Notes under the pieces: generated by a model
What the model was told of the DNA's origin: nothing
Databases searched by the model: none
The model's input: only the letters and a program-made list of their open reading frames with translations
Program-made: the position numbers and the translations under genes
Assembly (NCBI GenBank): GCA_910584735.1
Contig: CAJUBM010000049.1
Coordinates: 1 to 19,351 of the forward strand
Source: an uncultured Muribaculaceae bacterium
GTDB lineage: Bacteria > Bacteroidota > Bacteroidia > Bacteroidales > Muribaculaceae
Length of the DNA stretch: 19,351 nucleotides
Direction of reading: 5' to 3'
In this document: positions 6,602 through 13,389 of the stretch, piece after piece
How the letters are laid out: each line of letters starts with the position of its first letter
Position numbering within the stretch: the stretch's first letter is position 1

Positions 6602-7825
6602 TCAGTCAAGCATCGGACGTATGCGATGAAGGGCGGATATGAACGTCTCGCACTCGGAAAGAGTGTTGTACACGGCAAATGATGCGCGTACCGTACCCTC
6701 TATACCTAACGAGTGCATAAGCGGCTCGGCGCAATGGTGGCCGGTGCGGACCGCGATGCCGAGCTTGTCGAGCAACATGCCGGTGTCGTAGTGATGTGCG
6801 TTGCCCATAAGGAAAGAGATTACGGCGCACTTGCCGGGAGCCATACCGAATATCCTCATCCCGGGAATCTTCATCATCTCGGCAGTGGTCCATTCCAAAA
6901 GGGCATGCTCATGTGCGGCGATATTCTCCACACCGAGCCTGCCGATATATTTTAATGCCTCGGCAAACGCCGCAATATCAACGAAGTCGGGAGTCCCGGC
7001 CTCGAACTTCAATGGCGGCGGCGCAAAGGTGGTCTTCTCGAAGCTCACATTGGCAATCATCTCGCCCCCGCCCTGATAGGGCGGCATCTTCTCCAACAGG
7101 GATTCTCGCCCGTAAAGCACACCAACCCCTGCCGGGCCATACATCTTATGCGAGGAGAACGCATAGAAATCTACATCAAGCGCCTGCACGTCTATAGCCA
7201 TATGCGGAGCCGCCTGGGCGCCGTCAACCAGCACCGGGACGCCGTGCGAGTGGGCCACCTCCACCATCTCGCGCACGGGGTTAACCGTGCCCAACACATT
7301 GGAGACATGGCAGAAAGCCACCATACGTGTGCGGTCGGTGAAAAGACGCCGGTAAGCCTCCATATCAAGAGAGCCGTCAGGAAGCATCGGCACCACATCG
7401 ATGTGTATGTCCTTTCTTCGTTGCAGCAACTGCCACGGCACGATATTGGCATGATGCTCCATGACAGTGAGTATTATGCGGTCGCCGTCGCCAAGGAACT
7501 CCCCTCCATAAGAGGCCGCCACAAGATTTATTGCCTCCGTAGTGCCACGTGTAAAAATCACTTCCGCCGTGGAACGGGCGTTTATATAACGCCTCACATC
7601 TTCACGTGCCGCCTCCATAAGCCCGGTGGCCTCCTGCGAGATGGAGAAAACACCGCGATGCACATTAGCCTTATGCCGGAAATACATCCGCTCAACAGCC
7701 TCTACCACTTGGCGGGGCGTCTGCGATGTGGCGGTATTGTCAAAATAAACCAGCGGCTTCCCATAGAAAGTCCTTGACAATATGGGATAATCGCGTCTTA
7801 TCTCTTCTATAGATAGTGGCAACAT
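6602..7825 (-). CDS. sufS: SufS-type cysteine desulfurase
   Basis: SufS is a PLP enzyme that removes sulfur from cysteine, forms a persulfide and feeds sulfane sulfur to the SufBCD scaffold. The 407 residues show the class-V aminotransferase fold. Visible are THE motifs VMEHHANIVPW at 121-131 (PLP-stacking His), DGAQ at 201-204, the PLP lysine at 227 in FSSHKMYGP, and the persulfide cysteine at 365 in RTGHHCAEP. RTGHHCAEP is the type II (SufS) version. The start is ATG (MLPLSIEEIRRDYPIL). It lies 44 nt after the sufD stop. No sufE or sufU gene, the usual sulfur-transfer partner, is in this cluster, so the partner must be elsewhere or is replaced. Confidence 0.95.
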   Translation of the reverse strand: MLPLSIEEIRRDYPILSRTFYGKPLVYFDNTATSQTPRQVVEAVERMYFRHKANVHRGVFSISQEATGLMEAAREDVRRYINARSTAEVIFTRGTTEAINLVAASYGGEFLGDGDRIILTVMEHHANIVPWQLLQRRKDIHIDVVPMLPDGSLDMEAYRRLFTDRTRMVAFCHVSNVLGTVNPVREMVEVAHSHGVPVLVDGAQAAPHMAIDVQALDVDFYAFSSHKMYGPAGVGVLYGRESLLEKMPPYQGGGEMIANVSFEKTTFAPPPLKFEAGTPDFVDIAAFAEALKYIGRLGVENIAAHEHALLEWTTAEMMKIPGMRIFGMAPGKCAVISFLMGNAHHYDTGMLLDKLGIAVRTGHHCAEPLMHSLGIEGTVRASFAVYNTLSECETFISALHRIRPMLD

Positions 7826-7847
7826 GAGGGAGTGAATTTATAGGGTC

Positions 7848-7874
7848 ATTGATAAGTAACCGGTCGAAATTATT
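7848..7874. repeat. Solo fragment of the 185-bp palindrome end
   Basis: TAAGTAACCGGTCGAAATTATT (given here as 7853-7874) matches the right end of the palindrome, read on the minus strand from 6312, at 21 of 22 positions. The match continues outward through ATTGATAA if a 3-nt gap is allowed. It fills part of the 44-bp sufD-sufS gap and overlaps the sufD stop codon (7870-7872). It may be a remnant of an element or a shared motif such as a processing site. Confidence 0.6.
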
Positions 7875-9225
7875 GCTGACAGTCACGCGTGGGGCAGTTG
7901 CGGCACGATACCTGCTCGCCGGCGAAACGGCGGTCTACCATATGACGCAGACGGTCGCGAAGCTGTTCCAACCCGATAGTATCGATAACGTCCACAAGGA
8001 ACGCCTGCATGAGCATCTTCCGGGCCTCGGCCATAGGTATGCCGCGTGTACGCATGTAGAACAGAGCCTTATTGTCAAGCTGCCCGGTAGTGGCTCCGTG
8101 CGAACATTTCACATCATCGTTATAAATCAGCAACTGCGGTTTGGCATGCATACGCGCCCCGGCAGAGGCAAGTATATTCCGGTTGGTCTGGTATGCCTCG
8201 GTAAAACGGGCGCCGTGACACACCTCTATGCATCCCTCGAACGCCCCTGTAGCCTCGCCGTCAAGTACATATTTGAAAAGCTGGCGGGAGGTGCCGTGTT
8301 CCGACGCATGACGAAGCTGCGAATAGTTGTCGACATGCTGACGCCCCGAACCGATTGCCATGCCCGAAAGCTGCGTATGGCACCTTTCGCCTGCTACATC
8401 AATATAGAACTCGTTGCGCGTATTGCCATTGGAGAGCGTGGCGGCACATGCCTCCACCCGGCTCCCCGCAAGCTGGCGCACAAACATCTGGCAGTAGCGC
8501 GAGGTGCTTTCTGTGGACTCCTCAAGGTCGTACCAACCCACTTCCGCACCGGCTCCGGCAAATATCTCCACCACTTCCGATGAGAGGTAGGGAGTGGACG
8601 CCGATTGCGAATGGTCGCATTTAAGTACCGACACACGGGCGCCGTCACCGGCCACGAGCAACACACGCCGTGGAGCCATGAACGGGAACCGTGCAGAGAA
8701 TATGTTCACAAGCTGAATAGGCTTCTCCACACACACGCCGGGTGCCACATGGATGAACACCCCGTCCTGGCAAAACAGCGTGTTGAGTGCCACACCGGGA
8801 CTGGCCGTGCCTGCAATCTTCCCATAATACTCCCCTACTAACGCGGGGTTACGCAGAGCCGCATCGCGAAGAGACGACACTGTCACCCCCTCGGGCAGGT
8901 TTTTCAGCAACGTGGCCGAAGGCACGAAGCGGTCGTTCACCACTAATGCCAAGAGAGTCGACAGATTAGGCACATCGCAACGGAAAGTAGAAGCTATGTC
9001 GGCCTGTATCGGCAGACGGTCGGGGTTCAGTCCGTAGTCGGGAGCGAACATTTCCTCTATGGAAGTCTTCTCAAACCCCTCGTCGGAACGTTCCGGAAGA
9101 CGGCCGCTTTCCAAGAGACGCTTCAATGCATCCTCCCTCAGGGCGTTAAGCACCGGCGCCGAATTAGCGTCCATACGCTCCCCGACCGAACGGTATAAGT
9201 CTATATACTGGTTCAATGCTGACAT
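7870..9225 (-). CDS. sufD: Fe-S cluster assembly protein SufD
   Basis: SufD pairs with SufB on the SufC dimer to form the SufBC2D scaffold on which Fe-S clusters are built. The 451-residue protein has the right-handed beta-helix core typical of the SufB/SufD family and the C-terminal motif CSHGATTGQLD, with the cluster-site histidine at 376 (counterpart of His360 in E. coli SufD). It ends in an unusual cysteine-rich tail, CRNCPTRDCQQ, with Cys at 441, 444 and 449. The ATG start has a strong AAAGGAGG 6 nt upstream that overlaps the sufC stop codon. The stop codon overlaps a repeat fragment. Confidence 0.95.
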   Translation of the reverse strand: MSALNQYIDLYRSVGERMDANSAPVLNALREDALKRLLESGRLPERSDEGFEKTSIEEMFAPDYGLNPDRLPIQADIASTFRCDVPNLSTLLALVVNDRFVPSATLLKNLPEGVTVSSLRDAALRNPALVGEYYGKIAGTASPGVALNTLFCQDGVFIHVAPGVCVEKPIQLVNIFSARFPFMAPRRVLLVAGDGARVSVLKCDHSQSASTPYLSSEVVEIFAGAGAEVGWYDLEESTESTSRYCQMFVRQLAGSRVEACAATLSNGNTRNEFYIDVAGERCHTQLSGMAIGSGRQHVDNYSQLRHASEHGTSRQLFKYVLDGEATGAFEGCIEVCHGARFTEAYQTNRNILASAGARMHAKPQLLIYNDDVKCSHGATTGQLDNKALFYMRTRGIPMAEARKMLMQAFLVDVIDTIGLEQLRDRLRHMVDRRFAGEQVSCRNCPTRDCQQ

Positions 9226-9230
9226 ACTGT

Positions 9231-9238
9231 CCTCCTTT
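9231..9238 (-). promoter_or_regulatory. Strong ribosome-binding site of sufD
   Basis: AAAGGAGG stands 5-6 nt before the sufD ATG and overlaps the sufC stop codon TAA (9237-9239). Near-perfect Shine-Dalgarno sequences are uncommon in Bacteroidetes, and none of the other starts in this window has one. Translational coupling of sufC and sufD is likely. Confidence 0.75.
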
Positions 9239-10007
9239 ACTTACCGTCCTCAACCTCCTTGATCCAGTCATAACCGCGCTCTTCGAGTTCGAGAGCCAGG
9301 TCCGGTCCGCCGGTGCGCACTATGCGCCCCTTGTATAGCACATGCACGAAATCGGGCTTTATGTAGTCCAACAGACGCTGGTAGTGGGTTATGACTATGG
9401 TAGCGTTACGGTCGTTTTTCAGCTTGTTCACACCCCCGGCCACCACGCGCAGGGCATCGATGTCAAGACCCGAGTCTGTCTCGTCAAGTATGGCAAGCCT
9501 CGGCTCGAGCACGGCCATCTGGAATATCTCGTTACGTTTCTTCTCACCGCCTGAGAATCCTTCGTTTACCGAGCGCGAAGCCAGTTTGTTGTCAAGCTCG
9601 ACTATGGCGCGTTTCTGACGCATCAGCTTAAGGAAGTCTCCGGCTGAAAGTGGCGGCTCTTGGAAATACTCCCGCTTGGCATTTACGGCGGCGCGCATGA
9701 AGTTCACCATCGAGACACCGGGAATCTCCACCGGGTACTGGAACGAAAGGAAAAGTCCCTCATGGCTGCGGTCTTCAGGCGACAGTTCCAGCAGATTGAT
9801 GCCATGGAAAAGGGCGCTGCCTCCCGTCACCGTGTACGCCGGATTACCGGCCAAAACGCCTGACAATGTGGATTTCCCCGAGCCGTTCGGCCCCATAATG
9901 GCATGTACCTCGCCGGGACGCACCTCGAGGTCGATTCCACGAAGTATCTCCTTATCCTCGACCTTGGCCCTAAGGCCGCTGACTTTCAACAATATATCTT
10001 TATCCAT
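9237..10007 (-). CDS. sufC: Fe-S assembly ATPase SufC
   Basis: SufC is a soluble ABC-type ATPase that drives conformational change in the SufBC2D scaffold. In 256 residues it shows Walker A GPNGSGKST at 39-47, the Q-loop region SFQYPVEIPGV at 88-98, the ABC signature FSGGEKKRNE at 151-160, Walker B LAILDETDSGLD at 171-182, and the switch His at 208 in ITHYQR. The FSGGEKKRNE and ETDSGLD variants are characteristic of SufC rather than transport ATPases. The start is ATG, 44 nt after the sufB stop, with no Shine-Dalgarno sequence; the stop is overlapped by the sufD ribosome-binding site. Confidence 0.96.
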   Translation of the reverse strand: MDKDILLKVSGLRAKVEDKEILRGIDLEVRPGEVHAIMGPNGSGKSTLSGVLAGNPAYTVTGGSALFHGINLLELSPEDRSHEGLFLSFQYPVEIPGVSMVNFMRAAVNAKREYFQEPPLSAGDFLKLMRQKRAIVELDNKLASRSVNEGFSGGEKKRNEIFQMAVLEPRLAILDETDSGLDIDALRVVAGGVNKLKNDRNATIVITHYQRLLDYIKPDFVHVLYKGRIVRTGGPDLALELEERGYDWIKEVEDGK

Positions 10008-10051
10008 CTTATGATGTTCGATTTTCCGTTAATATCTTCGTCTCGCCTGCC

Positions 10052-11521
10052 TTACCCTACACTTCCTTCAAGTGTAATCTGCAGCAGTTTCTGTGCCTCT
10101 ACGGCAAATTCCATAGGCAGCTTGTTCATCACCTCCTTGGCATACCCGTTGACTATAAGGCCCACGGCCTCCTCCGTAGGTATGCCGCGCTGGTTGCAAT
10201 AGAAAAGCTGGTCCTCCGATATTTTCGATGTCGTAGCCTCATGCTCTACTATGGCCGTCGGGTTCATCACATCTATATATGGGAAGGTATGGGCTCCACA
10301 TTCCGAACCTAACAGCAGCGAGTCGCACTGCGTATAGTTGCGCGCCCCCTCGGCCGCAGGGGTCACCTTCACAAGGCCACGGTAGGAATTCTCGCTGTGA
10401 CCGGCAGAGATGCCTTTCGACACGATGGTGGAACGCGTGTCGGGGGCAAGGTGTATCATCTTAGTGCCCGTGTCGGCCTGCTGGTAGTTGCGTGTCACCG
10501 CCACGGAATAGAACTCCCCGGTGGCACCGCGTCCGGCAAGCACACACGAGGGATATTTCCACGTTATGGCCGAACCGGTCTCTACCTGCGTCCACGAAAG
10601 TTTTGAATAATCGCCCCGGCAGAGGCCGCGCTTTGTAACAAGGTTGTACACACCGCCGCGTCCCTGGGCGTCACCGGCATACCAGTTCTGCACGGTGGAA
10701 TATTTCACCTCGGCACGGTCTTCGACCACGATTTCCACGATTGCCGCATGAAGCTGGTTTTCATCGCGCATCGGGGCCGTACACCCTTCGAGATAGCTAA
10801 CATAGGAATCATCATCGGCCACGATGAGCGTACGCTCGAACTGCCCCGTGCCGGAAGCGTTGATACGGAAATATGTAGACAGCTCCATCGGGCAGCGCAC
10901 CCCCTTGGGGATATACACGAACGAGCCGTCCGAGAAAACCGCCGAGTTCAGGGCCGCATAGAAATTATCCTTGTACGACACCACCGAGCCAAGATATTTC
11001 TTCACAAGGTCGGGATAATCCTTCACCGCCTCTGAGATAGAGCAGAAGATTATCCCCTTCTCCGCCAGCGCCTCTCGGTGGGTGGTCTTCACAGACACGG
11101 AGTCCATCACCGCGTCAACGGCCATCCCCGACAGATGTTTCTGCTCTTCCAGCGGTATGCCGAGCTTGTCGAACGTCTCCCGTATCTCAGGGTCGATCTC
11201 ATCGAGACTTCCGGGAACTTTCTTCTTCCCCGGGGCGGCATAATAGCTTATAGCCTGGAAATCTATATCAGGCATGCGCAGATGCCCCCATTTCGGAGGC
11301 GTCAGAGTAAGCCAGTGGCGGTATGCCTTCAGGCGGAAATCCAGCAGCCATTGCGGCTCCTCTTTCTTCCGCGAGATAAGACGCACCACCTCTTCACTGA
11401 GGCCGACAGGTATAACATCGGTCTCAACATCTGTCACAAAGCCATATTTATATTCGCCTCCGGTAACCTCGCCGATAACATCGGACGGTTCTTCAGAGCG
11501 ACTTTTAGAGTTTTTTTCCAT
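10052..11521 (-). CDS. sufB: Fe-S cluster assembly protein SufB
   Basis: SufB is the scaffold subunit that receives sulfur and on which the cluster forms. The 489-residue length and sequence are typical (HLRMPDIDFQAISYYAAP near 80-97, YIPKGVRCPMELSTYFRIN near 203-221). Cys399 in NYTQCDSLL and Glu428 in VEHEATTSKISEDQ stand exactly six positions before the E. coli key residues Cys405 and Glu434. The N-terminus is short and charged (MEKNSKSRSEE). The gene starts 26 nt after the cvpA-like stop, so it is probably read from the promoter in front of that gene; no iron-responsive operator was recognised. Confidence 0.96.
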   Translation of the reverse strand: MEKNSKSRSEEPSDVIGEVTGGEYKYGFVTDVETDVIPVGLSEEVVRLISRKKEEPQWLLDFRLKAYRHWLTLTPPKWGHLRMPDIDFQAISYYAAPGKKKVPGSLDEIDPEIRETFDKLGIPLEEQKHLSGMAVDAVMDSVSVKTTHREALAEKGIIFCSISEAVKDYPDLVKKYLGSVVSYKDNFYAALNSAVFSDGSFVYIPKGVRCPMELSTYFRINASGTGQFERTLIVADDDSYVSYLEGCTAPMRDENQLHAAIVEIVVEDRAEVKYSTVQNWYAGDAQGRGGVYNLVTKRGLCRGDYSKLSWTQVETGSAITWKYPSCVLAGRGATGEFYSVAVTRNYQQADTGTKMIHLAPDTRSTIVSKGISAGHSENSYRGLVKVTPAAEGARNYTQCDSLLLGSECGAHTFPYIDVMNPTAIVEHEATTSKISEDQLFYCNQRGIPTEEAVGLIVNGYAKEVMNKLPMEFAVEAQKLLQITLEGSVG

Positions 11522-11547
11522 ACACTTTCTAAAATAACCTTTACAGA

Positions 11548-12072
11548 TTACTTATTCACTCGGCCATCGCCGGCACCATCTTCACACCCGTCGGAATCGA
11601 AAGCCCAGCCCAGGACTACCGGGGCAAGCTCTACGACCGTCCCCACGGCTTTGCCGTTGCCGAGACGCGAATGTTGTGCGAAATCTGTCTGCGGACTGAC
11701 CACAAGCCAGAAATTCAATGCCAGGCTAAGCACCATCATCCACTGGAAAAGACTGAAAACCGCCCCTGCAAGACGGTCAATCATCCCGAGTTTCAACGCA
11801 TGCGTTACCTTTTTGAAAAAATGGCACACCACACGCACGGCCAGATAGCCTGCTATGAAAAGTATCACATTGGCCAGCACCGTATCGAAATAATCGGGAC
11901 ATCCATCCTGCCCGGCGATACGCGCAGCCAGCCAGGAAGCTCCGATGCGGCAAAGTATAGTGGCAAGTATCAGCCCGCCTACGGCGCCTGCCTGCACGAT
12001 TACCCCGCGATAATACCCCAGGATAACCGAACCTGCGAACACTACTAATATTATAATGTCTAACGATGTCAT
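11548..12072 (-). CDS. CvpA family membrane protein
   Basis: This is an inner-membrane protein of 174 residues with four hydrophobic segments (about residues 3-20, 24-46, 64-84 and 101-125) and a polar, acidic C-terminal tail. The pattern, and the start MTSLDIIILVVFAGSVILGYYRG, fit the CvpA (colicin V production) family, whose molecular role is poorly defined and includes envelope stress tolerance. The frame continues 9 codons upstream to a TTG, but that lies inside a -7 box, so the ATG at 12070-12072 is preferred. It is first in the run cvpA-sufB-sufC-sufD-sufS-DUF2007; the 26-nt gap to sufB suggests co-transcription. Confidence 0.85.
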   Translation of the reverse strand: MTSLDIIILVVFAGSVILGYYRGVIVQAGAVGGLILATILCRIGASWLAARIAGQDGCPDYFDTVLANVILFIAGYLAVRVVCHFFKKVTHALKLGMIDRLAGAVFSLFQWMMVLSLALNFWLVVSPQTDFAQHSRLGNGKAVGTVVELAPVVLGWAFDSDGCEDGAGDGRVNK

Positions 12073-12088
12073 GATGTTTGCTACGGGG

Positions 12089-12122
12089 CAAAGATACAAC
12101 TTTTCCTTCGGAAAACATCAAA
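12089..12122 (-). promoter_or_regulatory. Promoter for the cvpA-suf run
   Basis: On the minus strand TTTG (12122-12119) is followed by 22 nt and TATCTTTG (12096-12089), which matches TAnnTTTG. The spacing is 2-3 nt longer than the usual 19-20. Transcription would begin near 12082, about 10 nt before the ATG, which would leave a very short leader. Confidence 0.65.
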
Positions 12123-12145
12123 CCAATCACCTATATAAATAACGC

Positions 12146-12175
12146 AACAAGGGCTGTCTCACGACAGCCCTTGTT
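12146..12175. terminator. Orphan hairpin between divergent operons
   Basis: A perfect 13-bp stem, AACAAGGGCTGTC (12146-12158) with GACAGCCCTTGTT (12163-12175), has a 4-nt loop. Outer bases 12136-12143 (ATAAATAA region) can pair with the TTATTTAT at 12174-12181 in an alternative extended fold. On the minus strand the loop is GTGA, a GNRA tetraloop, and TTGCGTTATTTATATAGG follows; on the plus strand ATTTATCTTT follows. No gene ends here: both neighbours diverge from this spacer. It may be a two-way insulator or the terminator of an unannotated small RNA. Confidence 0.6.
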
Positions 12176-12203
12176 ATTTATCTTTAACCTTAAATCTAAT
12201 ACC

Positions 12204-12287
12204 ATGAAAAAACACAGTGCAAATATAGTAATCTATACCACTAAAACGACCGGGAGGGACGATGGTTCATACATATATACATTTTAA
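12204..12287 (+). CDS. Possible 27-residue peptide or leader
   Basis: ATG AAA AAA CAC opens a 27-codon frame ending at TAA 12285-12287 (MKKHSANIVIYTTKTTGRDD and so on). The sequence before it (CTTAAATCTAATACC) looks like a Bacteroidetes gene leader, and it follows the hairpin at 12146-12175. The peptide has no domain or signal sequence I recognise. It could be the remnant of a lost gene, a leader peptide for the glycine-cleavage operon, or chance. Confidence 0.2.
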   Translation: MKKHSANIVIYTTKTTGRDDGSYIYTF

Positions 12288-12319
12288 CACTCATTAACTT
12301 TAACAGCCTCGTAAAAATA

Positions 12320-12351
12320 TTTGGCGGTAGCAAAAACATTCCTTAACTTTG
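12320..12351 (+). promoter_or_regulatory. Promoter of the lplA-gcv-lpd operon
   Basis: TTTG (12320-12323), a 20-nt spacer and TAACTTTG (12344-12351) match the Bacteroides -33/-7 consensus well. Transcription would begin near 12358, leaving only about 15 nt before the ATG at 12373, so there is no room for a riboswitch in the leader. Confidence 0.8.
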
Positions 12352-12372
12352 AGGGGTATAAATGTCTTTACC

Positions 12373-13386
12373 ATGATTTATGTGGAACTGCCGTCCGAGA
12401 TTGCCGCAAAAACCCAGCGACTGCCTTTCTATCTTGCTATGGAAGAGCATCTTGCAAGGAATTACGATGGCGAATATTTCGTAATGTGGCAGGTAAACCC
12501 TACCGTCATCTTCGGACGTAATCAGGACATATTCTCCGAGGTGAACCTCACCTACTGCCGCGACAACGGCATAGAGTTCTACCGCCGCAAAAGCGGAGGA
12601 GGATGTGTCTATGCCAATCTCGACAATATAATGACTGCCGTGATAACCTCTTCTACCGAGGTGGAGACAACATTCGCGGCCCATTGCGAGAATTTAGCCG
12701 CAACCCTCCGGCAACTGGGTCTCGATGCCTCGGCCTCCGGGCGCAACGATGTGCTTATCGGCGGACGCAAAGTCAGCGGCAACTCATTCCACCACCTTCC
12801 GGGACGCTCCATTGTACACGGCACACTACTCTACGACACCGATATAGAAAGCATGTCGGGCGCCCTGACCCCCTCCACCACCAAACTCGCCGCAAAGGGG
12901 GTAGGCTCGGTAAGGAGCCACATCACGACAATACGCGAACACCTGCCGCAGATCGACATAGCCTACCTTAAAGAATTTCTCCGCAGCAACCTCTCCGACT
13001 CCACAATGACCCTGTCAATGGACGATGTCGAAGAAATCAGGCGCATCGAGGCTCCCTATTATACCCATGAGTGGATTTACGGAGGAAAGAACCACGCCAG
13101 GGACGCATCATCCGCCACCCCGGTAAGGATCGAGGGCGCGGGAGAATTTATCGCCGAGGTAGAGAGGGCCTCCGATGGCCTGACAATAAACAAGATAACC
13201 CTTACCGGCGACTTCTTCCCTCTTAGCGACATAGGCCCGGCATTGCTTGACAAACTCATAGGCGTCCCCCTTACGCCGCAAGGCATATCCGAAGCACTCC
13301 GGGGGATAGACGTCCCCTCGGTTATCGCCGGACTTACAGAAAAGCAATTTATTAACCTTCTAATACCCGAGAACTCTCTAATCTGA
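12373..13386 (+). CDS. lplA: Lipoate-protein ligase
   Basis: The enzyme activates lipoate (or octanoate) with ATP and attaches it to the lysine of lipoyl domains. From the ATG chosen the protein has 337 residues. It shows RRKSGGGCVY at 71-80 (substrate-binding loop), the catalytic lysine at 133 in GGRKVSGNSF, and HGTLLYDTD at 149-157, followed by a C-terminal domain as in LplA-type ligases. The frame runs 8 codons upstream to a TTG that lies within the -7 box, so that start is rejected. It is the first gene of the operon, with gcvT starting 3 nt after its stop; GcvH is therefore its obvious substrate. Confidence 0.93.
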   Translation: MIYVELPSEIAAKTQRLPFYLAMEEHLARNYDGEYFVMWQVNPTVIFGRNQDIFSEVNLTYCRDNGIEFYRRKSGGGCVYANLDNIMTAVITSSTEVETTFAAHCENLAATLRQLGLDASASGRNDVLIGGRKVSGNSFHHLPGRSIVHGTLLYDTDIESMSGALTPSTTKLAAKGVGSVRSHITTIREHLPQIDIAYLKEFLRSNLSDSTMTLSMDDVEEIRRIEAPYYTHEWIYGGKNHARDASSATPVRIEGAGEFIAEVERASDGLTINKITLTGDFFPLSDIGPALLDKLIGVPLTPQGISEALRGIDVPSVIAGLTEKQFINLLIPENSLI

Positions 13387-13389
13387 AAC

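Noticed and set aside
7849..8583. Open frame on the plus strand opposite sufD (244 codons), with a similar one at 7148-7777 opposite sufS
   Set aside because: Antisense shadows of well-supported suf genes, without a leader, domain or plausible composition.
12073..12099. TTG start for the CvpA-like protein 27 nt upstream
   Set aside because: The extension overlaps the predicted -7 promoter box and adds residues before a natural MTSLDIIILVV membrane start.
12288..12372. Glycine riboswitch in front of the glycine cleavage operon
   Set aside because: The promoter at 12320-12351 leaves only about 15 nt of leader, and no tandem aptamer-like structure is visible upstream.
12349..12372. TTG start for the lipoate ligase 24 nt upstream
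   Set aside because: This TTG lies inside the -7 box, upstream of the predicted transcript start; the ATG at 12373 fits the family N-terminus.
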